This document shows, one piece after another, positions 17,701-25,791 of a stretch of 64,000 nucleotides of DNA (the first letter of the stretch is position 1; each line of letters starts with the position of its first letter). The stretch lies in contig JBBRWI010000001.1 of assembly GCA_038249305.1 (NCBI GenBank), forward strand, positions 1 to 64,000. Direction: 5' to 3'. Source of the DNA: Humitalea sp038249305. GTDB taxonomy: Bacteria; Pseudomonadota; Alphaproteobacteria; Acetobacterales; Acetobacteraceae. The position numbers and the translations under genes are program-made. The notes beneath the pieces were generated by a model, which saw only the letters and a program-made list of their open reading frames with translations, made no database searches and was not told the origin of the DNA.

Positions 17701-17909
17701 CCGGGATGCTGCACATCGCGCTGGGCATCGGCGCCGACAGCGAGTTCCGGTCACCGATGGCGCTCGTCGTCATCGGCGGGCTGATCACCTCGACCCTGCT
17801 CAGCCTGATTTTCGTGCCTGTCGCCTACATTTATGTGGACCGCGCGGAAAGCTGGATTGCCCGGCGGTTCCGGCCACGGGCCGCGCCGGCACCCGCAGCG
17901 GCTGAGTAG
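14787..17909 (+). CDS. RND-family efflux transporter permease
   Basis: A 1040-residue inner-membrane pump of the AcrB/HAE1 architecture that expels hydrophobic compounds or metals using the proton gradient. Two repeats each hold an N-terminal membrane helix (TSVLFLLLTIAGLFAYPML), a large periplasmic portion and a bundle of about five helices. The GxxxDD proton-relay context is visible as VVGVLVDDAIVEIENI (about residues 399-414), and the second half has GIVAKNSILLVEYAI. This hydrophobic/multidrug-type pattern differs from the heavy-metal (CusA) group. No outer-membrane partner gene follows, so it presumably uses a TolC encoded elsewhere, perhaps the tolC at 46.2-47.8 kb. Confidence 0.93.
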   Translation: MTIEDKHRNISGWAIRNPVATSVLFLLLTIAGLFAYPMLRINNSPDIDLPAVVVSVVQSGAAPSELESQVTRRVEDAVSGLGDVKHITSTITDGSSTTVIEFALGKNIDRATNDVRDKIAQIRSDLPAAIRDPVITRVEATGGAIVTFTVASPRMTVAELSWFVEDTIAKSMLSVSGVAQVNRIGGVAREIRVALRPDRLLALGITANQVNAQLREQNINLPGGRGTIGAGEQTIRTLGSATSVAGLRERPIILPNGRTARLGELAEVEDGTAEVRTSALLDGRPVVAFEILRTRDSSEVRVAEGAMARAQAIMAAHPGVEITAVSSTVTFVLAGYHAAVEALAIGAGLAMLVVYLFLRDWRATFIASIAMPLSLIPTFFVMQMLGFSLNNVTLLGLTLVVGVLVDDAIVEIENIVRHIRKSPGISVYRAALDASSEIGLAVVATTATILAVFVPVAFMPGIPGQFFRQFGLTVAAAVAFSLVVARLLTPLLGAYLLKPHDAPPRPDGAMVRGYMATLGWCLRHRRTTLAGGVCFFALSLALVPYIPRDFVPGADRGRASIAIELSPGATLSNTESLVQQATRILQARPEVVSVFASMGTQTGGGGGPGLGTTTRAGDPRTANLLVTLVPRTERRLTQTEFESSVRPALEQLPGARVRFGADGQSGSRLQVTLVGNDSVALTEASRRLEEQMRGVPGLSGARSTASLDRPELQILPREARAAELGVSVSAIAATARLATIGDVDQALARFTLPDRQIPIRVMLDQRARSDISALQSLRVEGRAGRAVPLETVAEIRHGSGPAQINRLDRLRRATVEAELNGMPLGDAAKLIAALPVMHDLPAGVRELSVGDKEIMAELFGGFLMALGAGVLLVYLVLVLLFGGFLQPLTIMSALPLSLGGALMALLLAQKSLGVSAVIGVLMLMGIVAKNSILLVEYAIMMRAEGAGRVEAIMEAAHQRSRPIVMTTIAMVAGMLHIALGIGADSEFRSPMALVVIGGLITSTLLSLIFVPVAYIYVDRAESWIARRFRPRAAPAPAAAE

Positions 17910-18150
17910 GCGGGCAGGAGGCAGCGACGGTACGATCCAAGCCACCGCGGAACCATCCGACGCCCCAAAATTTCTGGTGATCGGCGATGATCGGGCAATC
18001 CGGTGGCACCTGGCTCCTCAGCTTTTCCGCCGACTCCCGGGTGATCAGACCCGGTGCTCATGCCCATCGCGCGCAGGGCATATCTGCGGCCTCGTCGCGT
18101 GACCTACCGCGCCGGCCGAGCTTTCGGCCCGCCGAAACGGCCCCTTGGCA

Positions 18151-20187
18151 TCAGCCGCGGGTCAGCAGAACCGCGCCGCGCGGCAGCACCTCGGCCGTCC
18201 AGCCGGGCGTGACCAACGTGGTGGCATCCAACTGCGTGACGATGGCGGGCCCGGCGAAGCGGTCGCCGCTGCCGAGGCTGGCGCGATCATACAGCGCGGC
18301 CTGTTCCGGCCCTGCCTCGAAATGCACGGTCCGGGTGCCGATCGGCCGGGCGCCGACCCCCGCGGCAAGCGCCGGCGCCGGGTTTGGCGGCAGCGCCCCG
18401 ACGGCTTCCAGCCGAAGGGTGACGATCTCCGCCCGGCCTTCCGGCAGGTCGAAGCCATAGAGGGCGCGATGGGCGGCAGCAAAATCGGCAGCGGCGTCCT
18501 GGCCGCGCCAGGCTATCGGCAGTTCGGCGCCCTGCCCGGCATAACGCATCAGCACGGTGCGCGCGGTGCTGCGGGCCTCGGGCGCGACACTTTCCTCCAT
18601 GAACCAGGCCGCTGCCTCGGCTTCCAGCGCGACGAAGACCGCATCGATCAGCGCAGGGTCGCCAGCCTGCGCCGGCAGGATGGAGCGGCTGAACTCGGCG
18701 CGCATGTCGGCCGACAGTAGCCCCTGCGCGCACAGCACGCCCGGCGCGGGCGGCACCAGCACCCACGTGATGCCGAGCATTGCCGCCAGCGCGCAGCCAT
18801 GCAGCGGGCCGGCGCCACCGAAGGGCACCAGGGCGAAATCGCGCGGGTCGTGCCCGCGCTCCACCGACACCACGCGCAGCGCGCCGACCATGTTGGAATC
18901 GACCACGGCGAGGATTCCCCGCGCCGCCTCATACAGGCCAAGGCCGAGCGGCGCCGCGACCTCGCGCTGCACGGCCTCGGCCGCCGCCGCCACATCCAAC
19001 GCCATGCGGCCGCCAAGCAGCGCCGCCGGCAGATTTCCGAGCACCACATGCGCATCCGTCACCGTGGCGCGCGTGCCGCCGCGTCCGTAGCAGGCGGGGC
19101 CGGGATGTGCGCCGGCGCTTTCCGGGCCGACGGCGAGCGCGCCTTCGCGGGTGACGCGCGCCAGCGACCCGCCGCCGGCGCCGATCGTCACCATGTCCAT
19201 CATCGGCAGCGGCAGCGGCCAGTCGCCGACCGCGCCGCGCTGCGTCAGTTGCAGCACGCCGCCGCGCATCAGGCAGATATCCGCGCTGGTGCCGCCGATA
19301 TCGACGGTGAGGATGTTCGGCACGCCGGCCGCTTCCGCCATGGCGCGCGCGCCGACCACGCCCGCCGCGGGGCCAGACAGCGCCGTCACGGCCGGCGCGC
19401 GGCGGATGGAGGCAGCACCCGCCACGCCGCCATTCGACTTCATCAGCAACAACGGCGCGGCGATGCCGGCCTCGACGAGCCGTTCCTCCAGCCGCGCGAC
19501 ATAGGTGGAGACTGCCGGCATGACCTGCGCGTTCAGGATGGCGGCGAGCGAGCGTTCATATTCGCGCACCACCGGCAGCACATCGACCGAGGCCGTGATC
19601 GCCACACCCGGCAGCGCGGCGCGCAGCAGTGCCGCCACGCGCTGCTCATGCGCCGGCACGGTGAAGGCGTGCAGCAGGCAGATGGCGATGGCTGTCACAC
19701 CGCTTTCGCGGCAGGCCTCGGCGGCGGCCAGCACGCTCGCTTCGTCGAGCGGGGTGAGAACAGTGCCATCCGCGCCGATGCGTTCCTGCACCTCGAACAC
19801 GCGGGATGGCGGCACGGGGCGCGCGGGCTTCACCCAGGCATGCAGGTTGGCGCGGCGCGGGATGTCCTGGCGGCCGATCTCCAGCACGTGCCGAAAGCCG
19901 GCCGTGGTGATCAGCGCGGTGCGCGCGCCCTTGTTCTCCAGAATCAGGTTGGTGGCGATGGTGGTGCCGTGCAGCACGCGGCCGATGCGCGACGCGCTCT
20001 GCGCCGCCCCATCGAGCGCGAGGCGCACGCCGGTGAGGAAGGCGATCGAGGGATCATGCGGCGTGGACGGCGTCTTGGCCGTCCAGGCGCGGCCCGTTTC
20101 GGAATCCTGCAAGGTGATGTCGGTGAAGGTGCCGCCGATATCGACCGCGACCGATAGTGGCCGCGCGTCAGTCGAGGACATCGGCAT
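18151..20187 (-). CDS. hyuA: Hydantoinase/oxoprolinase alpha-type subunit (HyuA)
   Basis: A 678-residue ATP-dependent cyclic-amide hydrolase subunit of the N-methylhydantoinase/5-oxoprolinase group. The N-terminal actin-like ATPase segment is VAVDIGGTFTDITL (about residues 13-26). VLHGTTIATNLILE, TALSGPAAGVVGA and the second phosphate loop VDIGGTSADICLM follow. With HyuB it would open a lactam or hydantoin ring using ATP. The start ATG 20187 overlaps the end of hyuB by 20 nt (an in-frame ATG at 20181 is also possible), so it is the last gene of a seven-gene operon. The actual ring substrate cannot be assigned. Confidence 0.9.
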   Translation of the reverse strand: MPMSSTDARPLSVAVDIGGTFTDITLQDSETGRAWTAKTPSTPHDPSIAFLTGVRLALDGAAQSASRIGRVLHGTTIATNLILENKGARTALITTAGFRHVLEIGRQDIPRRANLHAWVKPARPVPPSRVFEVQERIGADGTVLTPLDEASVLAAAEACRESGVTAIAICLLHAFTVPAHEQRVAALLRAALPGVAITASVDVLPVVREYERSLAAILNAQVMPAVSTYVARLEERLVEAGIAAPLLLMKSNGGVAGAASIRRAPAVTALSGPAAGVVGARAMAEAAGVPNILTVDIGGTSADICLMRGGVLQLTQRGAVGDWPLPLPMMDMVTIGAGGGSLARVTREGALAVGPESAGAHPGPACYGRGGTRATVTDAHVVLGNLPAALLGGRMALDVAAAAEAVQREVAAPLGLGLYEAARGILAVVDSNMVGALRVVSVERGHDPRDFALVPFGGAGPLHGCALAAMLGITWVLVPPAPGVLCAQGLLSADMRAEFSRSILPAQAGDPALIDAVFVALEAEAAAWFMEESVAPEARSTARTVLMRYAGQGAELPIAWRGQDAAADFAAAHRALYGFDLPEGRAEIVTLRLEAVGALPPNPAPALAAGVGARPIGTRTVHFEAGPEQAALYDRASLGSGDRFAGPAIVTQLDATTLVTPGWTAEVLPRGAVLLTRG

Positions 20188-21940
20188 AGCTCCCGCGATG
20201 GAAAGCGCGCGTCACGGGGCGCGTGGCCCGGAGGGCGGCGGTGGCGGCGGCATCGACGCTGCGGCCCGCGACCACCACGCCGTAGTCGCGCGCAGCGGCG
20301 GGGGCGCTGACCAGGCCGCCAAGCACGTCTTCCAGCACGGCCTCGCCGGGGCGGTCGAAGGGATGGCCGCGCCCGCCGCCGCCGCCCGTCTCGATCCGCA
20401 GGATATCGCCGCGCACCAGACGGTTGCCGTCCGAGAGCGGGCGCAGGGTGCGTTCCTGCGGCGTGCCGGGGTTCAGCATCACCCGGCCCGGCCGGCCGGA
20501 TTGCCCGCCGGCGGCGCCCCAGGGCGGGTTCTCCACGCCGTCGAGACGCACGGCGAGGATGGATTCCTCGGCCATGATCTCGTATTCGCGAATGATGCCG
20601 CAGCCGCCGCGCCAGCGCCCCGGCCCGCCGCTGTCGCGATGCAGGCCGTAATGGCGCAGCCGTATCGGGTATTCGAGTTCGAGGAACTCGATCGGGTAGT
20701 TTTCCTGCGCGACGAAATACACGCCGTCGATGCCATCCGCGAAGCCGCGCGCGCCATAGCCGACGCCGAGGCCGTCGCTCATCAGGAAGGGCTTCCCGCC
20801 GATCGTGCCGCGCAGCAGCATGATGACATAGGCCGCATGCGCCGCCGGCGCCTCGCCGCCCGCGACCGAGACCAGCCCGTTCAGCGCCGCCAGCATGCGC
20901 ATCATGGTCAGCCCGCGCATGCCAAGGGCTGCGGGAAAGCGCGGCGCGAGCAACGATCCCTCGCGCAGCAGAACGTCATCCAGCGCGCGCGGCCCACCGG
21001 CATTCACCACCTGCGTCGGATCACCGCCGAGGAAATACAGGCCGAGCGCCATGCCGGGCACGTCGCGGTTCATCAGGAAGTTGACCGGGCCGGGCGATTG
21101 ATCGTCGGTCTGGGTCGTATCCAGGATGAAGCGGTCGTCGGCCGTGCGGGTCAGCGCGAGACGCAGCCGCAGGGTGCCGCTGCCATGGCCATCGCCATCG
21201 ATCCGGTCGGTGAAGCGATGCGTGCCGATGGCGAAGGTTTCCATCAGCCGCGCCCGCACCGTCTCCAGCGTGCGGGCGAGCAACCGGCGCAGCGCATCCG
21301 CCAGCACCGGCGCCCCGAAGCGCTCGGCGATTTCGCGCATGCGCAGCACGCCGAGATCGACGCTGGCCATCAACGCCCGTGCATCGCCCTGCGCGAGCTT
21401 CGGGTAGCGCGAGTTGCGATAGAAGATCGCCAGCGCCGCCTCGTTCAGCACGCCCGCCGCGATCAGCCGCGTCGGCGGGATGATGACGCCCTCATGGAAG
21501 ATCTCGGTGGCGTCGGGGCTGATGGAGCCGGGGCGCAGCCCGCCGATATCGGCGAAATGCGCCCAGCCCATGACAAAGGCCACGCGCGCGCCATCGAGGA
21601 AAACCGGTGCGAGAAAAACCTGGTCGTTGGAATGGCTGACCGCACCCTTCGAGCCGTAGCAGTCATTGTACCAATAAAGGTCGCCTTGCTGCATCGAATC
21701 CTTCGGGAAATGCGCGAAGACCGGCCCGCAGATATCGCCGAACACCGGCACATTCGAGCCGACGGCCATGACGCCCTCGGCATCGAACAGCGCGGTATAG
21801 AAATCCTTCTTCTCGCGGATGAAGGCAGACATGGCCGTGCGCTCGATCAGCGCCTCCATCTCCGCCTGCGCGGCGCGGATGGCGCCGCGCACGATCTCGA
21901 GCGTGACGGGGTTGCAGATCGCAGCCGGTAGAACATCCAT
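20168..21940 (-). CDS. hyuB: Hydantoinase/oxoprolinase beta-type subunit (HyuB)
   Basis: A 590-residue partner of HyuA in ATP-dependent ring opening. The family N-terminus is clear (NPVTLEIVRGAIRAAQAEME, then LIERTAMSAFIREKKDFYTALFD). It is followed by GDLYWYNDCYGSKGAVSHSNDQ, WAHFADIGGLRPGSISPDATEI, and the C-terminal RDSGGPGRWRGGCG and GGGGGRGHPFDRP segments. Full-length for the family. It starts 11 nt after the upstream ATPase gene, in the same operon. A broken second hyuB copy lies at 30.75-31.1 kb. Confidence 0.92.
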   Translation of the reverse strand: MDVLPAAICNPVTLEIVRGAIRAAQAEMEALIERTAMSAFIREKKDFYTALFDAEGVMAVGSNVPVFGDICGPVFAHFPKDSMQQGDLYWYNDCYGSKGAVSHSNDQVFLAPVFLDGARVAFVMGWAHFADIGGLRPGSISPDATEIFHEGVIIPPTRLIAAGVLNEAALAIFYRNSRYPKLAQGDARALMASVDLGVLRMREIAERFGAPVLADALRRLLARTLETVRARLMETFAIGTHRFTDRIDGDGHGSGTLRLRLALTRTADDRFILDTTQTDDQSPGPVNFLMNRDVPGMALGLYFLGGDPTQVVNAGGPRALDDVLLREGSLLAPRFPAALGMRGLTMMRMLAALNGLVSVAGGEAPAAHAAYVIMLLRGTIGGKPFLMSDGLGVGYGARGFADGIDGVYFVAQENYPIEFLELEYPIRLRHYGLHRDSGGPGRWRGGCGIIREYEIMAEESILAVRLDGVENPPWGAAGGQSGRPGRVMLNPGTPQERTLRPLSDGNRLVRGDILRIETGGGGGRGHPFDRPGEAVLEDVLGGLVSAPAAARDYGVVVAGRSVDAAATAALRATRPVTRAFHRGSYADVLD

Positions 21941-21951
21941 CCTTGCCTCCG

Positions 21952-22926
21952 TCAGGCCAAATGACAGGCGACCGCGCGACCCGGGCCGATTGCACGCAGC
22001 AGCGGCGCTTCGTCCGCGCAGCGCGCCACAGCCAAGGGGCAGCGGTCGTGGAAATTGCAGCCGGAGGGCTGGTTGAGCTGATCGGGTAGCCCGCCCTTGA
22101 TCGGCAATTGGCCGCGATCCTGATCGACGCGCGGCACCGGCACGGCGGCGACGAGCGCGCGCGTGTAGGGGTGTGCGGCGGCCGCGATCACCTCTGCCGT
22201 CGGACCGGACTCGACGATGCGGCCGAGATACATCACCGCCACCTCCTCACAGACGTAGCGAATGAGCGCGAGGTCGTGGCTGATGTAGATGGCGGCGAGG
22301 CCCAATTCGTCGCGGGCGCGGCGCAGCACGTTCAGCACGCCCGCGCGCACCGAGACATCGAGCATCGAGACGGGTTCATCCGCGATGATCGCACGCGGAT
22401 GCGAAACCAGCGCGCGCGCCAGCACCACGCGCTGCAATTGCCCGCCGGAAAGTTCGTGCGGGTGGCGGTCGAGATAAGCCTCGGGCGGGTCGAGCCGCAC
22501 GCGGCCCATGGCTTCGAGGATGCGGGCTTCCGCCTGGTCATCCGGCACGCCGAAGTTGCGCAGCGGCTCGGCCAGCGAGCGGCGGATGGTGAAGCGCGGG
22601 TTCAGCGCGTCGAAGGGGTTCTGGAACACCAGCTGCACGCGCGACCGAAAGGGCAGCAGCGCCTGGCCGTGCAGTGCCGAGACGTCTCGGCCCTCGAACA
22701 ACACGGTGCCGGAGGTCGCCTCCTCCAGCCGCAGCAGCAGCCGCGCGGTGGTGGTCTTGCCGCAGCCGCTTTCGCCGACGATGCCGAGCGCGCGCCCGGC
22801 GGCAACCGAGAACGAAACCCCATTCACCGCGCGCACCATTGGCCGATGGCCGCGCAGCATATCGCCGAGGCGGCGTGACGCCGGGAAGGCCTTCACCAGA
22901 TCATTGGCGGCGATCAGCGGGACCAT
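21952..22926 (-). CDS. Peptide ABC transporter ATP-binding protein (OppF/DppF type)
   Basis: A 324-residue ATPase of a dipeptide/oligopeptide importer. Walker A GESGCGKTT (about residues 54-62), the Q-loop in VQLVFQNPF, signature LSGGQLQR, Walker B AIIADEP and switch His in ISHDLALI are all intact. The C-terminal oligopeptide-ABC segment is recognisable by the cysteine-containing GCNFHDRCPLAVARC. It overlaps the upstream OppD-type gene by 13 nt. It powers the permease pair encoded upstream in the same operon. Confidence 0.93.
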   Translation of the reverse strand: MVPLIAANDLVKAFPASRRLGDMLRGHRPMVRAVNGVSFSVAAGRALGIVGESGCGKTTTARLLLRLEEATSGTVLFEGRDVSALHGQALLPFRSRVQLVFQNPFDALNPRFTIRRSLAEPLRNFGVPDDQAEARILEAMGRVRLDPPEAYLDRHPHELSGGQLQRVVLARALVSHPRAIIADEPVSMLDVSVRAGVLNVLRRARDELGLAAIYISHDLALIRYVCEEVAVMYLGRIVESGPTAEVIAAAAHPYTRALVAAVPVPRVDQDRGQLPIKGGLPDQLNQPSGCNFHDRCPLAVARCADEAPLLRAIGPGRAVACHLA

Positions 22927-23918
22927 GTCACGGCCTCCGCCGCGCGGGGGCGTAGCAGCGGCGCTTCACTGGTGCGCCAACAGGCGGCGTGGTGGTCGGG
23001 CGATTCCTCGACGAGTACCGGGTCCGCCGCGCAGCGCGCCTCCACGAAGGGGCAACGCGGCGCGAAGCGGCAGCCGCTGGGCGGGTTGAGCAGCGACGGC
23101 GGCGCGCCCTCGATCGGCACGAGGTCCCCACCCGCACGCTCCAGATCGGGAAAGGCGTTCATCAGCCCCATCGTGTAGGGGTGCAGCGGCGCCTCCAGCA
23201 CGGCGCGCACCGGACCGCTTTCCACCACCCGGCCCGCATACATCACGACCACGCGGTCGCAGGCATAGGCGACCACCGCGACGTCATGCGTCACCAGGAT
23301 CATCGCCAGGCCAAGCCGCGCCTGCAATGCGCGCATCACATCCAGCACCTGGCGCTGGACAATGACATCGAGCGCCGTCACCGGTTCGTCCGCGATCAAC
23401 AGCGCGGGTTCGAGCGCGAGGGCGATCGCGATGGAGGCGCGTTGGCGCATGCCGCCCGAGAATTGGTGCGGCCAATCGCGCAGCCGCCCGGCATCGAGGC
23501 CGACGAGGGCGAACAATTCCTCGGCGCGCTTCGCTGCCGCGCCCTTCGCAAGCCCGCCGCGTTCGGTCAGCACTTCCAGGATCTGGTTGCCGACGCGCTG
23601 CACCGGATCGAGCGCATTCATCGCCGTCTGCGGCACGAAGGACATGCGGCGCCACAGCAGCTTGCGATGCTCGGCGGGGGAAAGGGTCACGAGGTCTCGC
23701 CCCTCGAACACCGCACGGCCGGCGACGATGGCGGCGGTGCGCGGCATCACGCCCATCAGCGCGCGGCCGAGCGTGGATTTGCCGCAGCCGCTTTCGCCGA
23801 CCAGGCCCACGATGGAGCCCGCCGGCACGTCGAAGCTTGCGCCATCCACGGCGCGCACCTGCCCCGCCGCGGTGCGGTAATGCACCGCCAGATCGCGGAC
23901 CTGCAACAGCGGTTCCAT
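22914..23918 (-). CDS. Peptide ABC transporter ATP-binding protein (OppD/DppD type)
   Basis: A 334-residue ATPase, the second nucleotide-binding subunit of the importer. Walker A GESGCGKST, signature FSGGMRQRASIA, Walker B LLIADEP and switch His VTHDVAVV are intact. The C-terminal oligo-ABC cysteine segment GCRFAPRCPFVEARC is present. ATG 23918 (MEPLLQVRDLAVHY) is chosen because it overlaps the preceding permease stop by one base (TGATG). The longer frame upstream lies inside the permease gene. It pairs with the OppF-type subunit. Confidence 0.93.
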   Translation of the reverse strand: MEPLLQVRDLAVHYRTAAGQVRAVDGASFDVPAGSIVGLVGESGCGKSTLGRALMGVMPRTAAIVAGRAVFEGRDLVTLSPAEHRKLLWRRMSFVPQTAMNALDPVQRVGNQILEVLTERGGLAKGAAAKRAEELFALVGLDAGRLRDWPHQFSGGMRQRASIAIALALEPALLIADEPVTALDVIVQRQVLDVMRALQARLGLAMILVTHDVAVVAYACDRVVVMYAGRVVESGPVRAVLEAPLHPYTMGLMNAFPDLERAGGDLVPIEGAPPSLLNPPSGCRFAPRCPFVEARCAADPVLVEESPDHHAACWRTSEAPLLRPRAAEAVTWSR

Positions 23919-24847
23919 CAATCCCCCAGCTTCGGAAACAGCAGCTTCTCCGACCCGCGCGAGATCAGGAATCCGGCCAGGACGAGCAACACGATGCAAA
24001 GGCCTGGTGGAATGAACCACGCCCAGACGCCGCGCGACAGCGCCTGATTGTTGAAGGCGTCCTGCAGCATCAGCCCCCAGGAAATCGCGCTGGGATCGCC
24101 GAAGCCGAGGAAGGAAGCCGAGGCCTCGGTCAGGATCGCCCAGCCGACCGCGATCGATCCGTACAGCGCCGCCAATGGGGCGACCTGGGGCGCGATGTGC
24201 ACGAAGATGATGCGCGTGGGCGAACAGCCGGTGACGCGCGCGGCCTCCACCCAGCCGCGCTCACGCAGGCTCAGCACCTGCGAGCGGATGACGCGCGCCG
24301 TATTGGGCCACAGCAACAGGGCGACGGAGGCGACAAGCGTGGTGGTGCTCGGCCGTGTCAGCGCCGAAATCACCAGCACGAAGGGCAGGAAAGGCAGGCC
24401 GATCACCACATCGGCGATACGCATGACGAGGCGATCGACCCAACCGCCGAGATAGCCCGACAGCAGGCCGAACAACGTGCCCAGCACCACCACGCAGAAG
24501 GCCGCGGTGACGCCCACGGTCAGCGCCGAGCGCGTGCCGTACACCAGTTGCGAGAACACATCCCGCCCACCCGCCGTGGTGCCGAGGAAATGCGTCATCG
24601 AGGGCGGCAGGTAGCGCGCCACGCGGAAGGTGCCGCTGAACAGGATCTGCCGCGGGTCATGCGTCGCGACCTGGTCTGCGAAGATCGCGACCAGCGCGAA
24701 CAGCAGGTAGATCGCGATGCCGACGAAGGCGAAGGGCTGGCTGCGCAGAAATCCCCAGGCGCGCCGCACCGCACCTGGCTTCGCGGGATGGCCGGACACG
24801 GCGCTAGCGCTTTGCACCGACGGACACCCTCGGGTCGAGCCAAGCAT
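23918..24847 (-). CDS. Peptide ABC transporter permease (DppC/OppC type)
   Basis: A 309-residue inner-membrane permease with about six membrane segments. The first is FAFVGIAIYLLFALVAIFAD. The family marker HFLGTTAGGRDVFSQLVYGTR and the cytoplasmic coupling (EAA) loop WVEAARVTGCSPTRIIFVHIAP are present. The start is uncertain: ATG 24847 overlaps the DppB-type gene by 44 nt, while GTG 24799, just after the upstream stop at 24804, would shorten the protein by 16 residues. It works with the DppB-type permease and the two ATPases downstream. Confidence 0.9.
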   Translation of the reverse strand: MLGSTRGCPSVQSASAVSGHPAKPGAVRRAWGFLRSQPFAFVGIAIYLLFALVAIFADQVATHDPRQILFSGTFRVARYLPPSMTHFLGTTAGGRDVFSQLVYGTRSALTVGVTAAFCVVVLGTLFGLLSGYLGGWVDRLVMRIADVVIGLPFLPFVLVISALTRPSTTTLVASVALLLWPNTARVIRSQVLSLRERGWVEAARVTGCSPTRIIFVHIAPQVAPLAALYGSIAVGWAILTEASASFLGFGDPSAISWGLMLQDAFNNQALSRGVWAWFIPPGLCIVLLVLAGFLISRGSEKLLFPKLGD

Positions 24848-25781
24848 AAAGCAAGTCCGCCACCATGTTCATCAGCACCAGCACGCCCGCGATCATGATG
24901 AAGGCGCCCTGCGCCAGGGGGTAATCCGCCCCCTGCACGGCCGAAACCAGCACACGCCCAAGGCCGGGCCAGGAGAAGACGGTCTCGATCACCACATTGC
25001 CGCCGAAGGATTGGCCGAGGCCCAGCGCGAAGGCCGTCGCCACCGGCAGCAGCGCATTGCGTGCCGCGTGTCGCATCACGATGGCCCAGCGCGACAGGCC
25101 CTTCATGCGCGCCATAACGATGAACTCGTCATTCAGCACTTCCAGCATGGTGGCGCGCATCAGCAGCAGCGGCAGCCCTTGCAGATACAGCGCGAGCGTC
25201 AGCGCCGGCAGCACGAGATGCCACAGGAAATCCGCCGAGGTCAGCCGCGCCCATTCGGAGGTGAATTCAGACCCCGCGACGTTGGCGCCGGATGCGGGGA
25301 AGATGCCCAGGCCGAAGGACAGCCACGCCAGCAGGATCATGCCGAGCCAGAATTCGGGCGCGGCGCGCGTGATCAGCGCGGCCGGAATGGCGATGCCCTC
25401 CACCACCGTGCCGCGCGCAAAGGCCAGGTACGCCCCGGCGATGATGCCGAAGGCGTAGGCCACCACCAGCGCGCTGACCGTCAGGGCCGCGGTGTTCGGC
25501 AGCGCTTCGAGCAGGATGTCGAGCACCGGCCGCTTCTGCAGGAAGGACACGCCGAAATCGCCCTGCAACAGGCTCCACATGTACAACAGGTACTGCTCAT
25601 GCAGCGGCTTATCCAGGCCGAAGGCATTGAGCAGCGCTAGTCGCATTTCATCGCTGAAGGATTCCGACAGGAAGTTCAGTGTCGGATCTCCCGGCATCAG
25701 CCGGAACAGCAGGAATGTCAGCGACGCGATCGCCCACAGCACGAACAGCGCATGGCCAAGCCGCCCGAGAACGCGCTTCAA
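24804..25781 (-). CDS. Peptide ABC transporter permease (DppB/OppB type)
   Basis: A 325-residue inner-membrane permease. The N-terminal helix HALFVLWAIASLTFLLFRLMPGDP is typical of the DppB group, and the coupling loop reads EFIVMARMKGLSRWAIVMRHAARNALLP. About six membrane segments are visible. The start codon is TTG at 25781 (KRVLGRLGHAL), 10 nt after the binding-protein gene ends. Second gene of the operon. Confidence 0.91.
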   Translation of the reverse strand: MKRVLGRLGHALFVLWAIASLTFLLFRLMPGDPTLNFLSESFSDEMRLALLNAFGLDKPLHEQYLLYMWSLLQGDFGVSFLQKRPVLDILLEALPNTAALTVSALVVAYAFGIIAGAYLAFARGTVVEGIAIPAALITRAAPEFWLGMILLAWLSFGLGIFPASGANVAGSEFTSEWARLTSADFLWHLVLPALTLALYLQGLPLLLMRATMLEVLNDEFIVMARMKGLSRWAIVMRHAARNALLPVATAFALGLGQSFGGNVVIETVFSWPGLGRVLVSAVQGADYPLAQGAFIMIAGVLVLMNMVADLLYAWLDPRVSVGAKR

Positions 25782-25791
25782 AACACGACAA

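Noticed and set aside
19505..21931. 808-codon plus-strand open frame opposite hyuB
   Set aside because: Antisense of an intact, well-recognised HyuB. Composition resembles other shadow frames.
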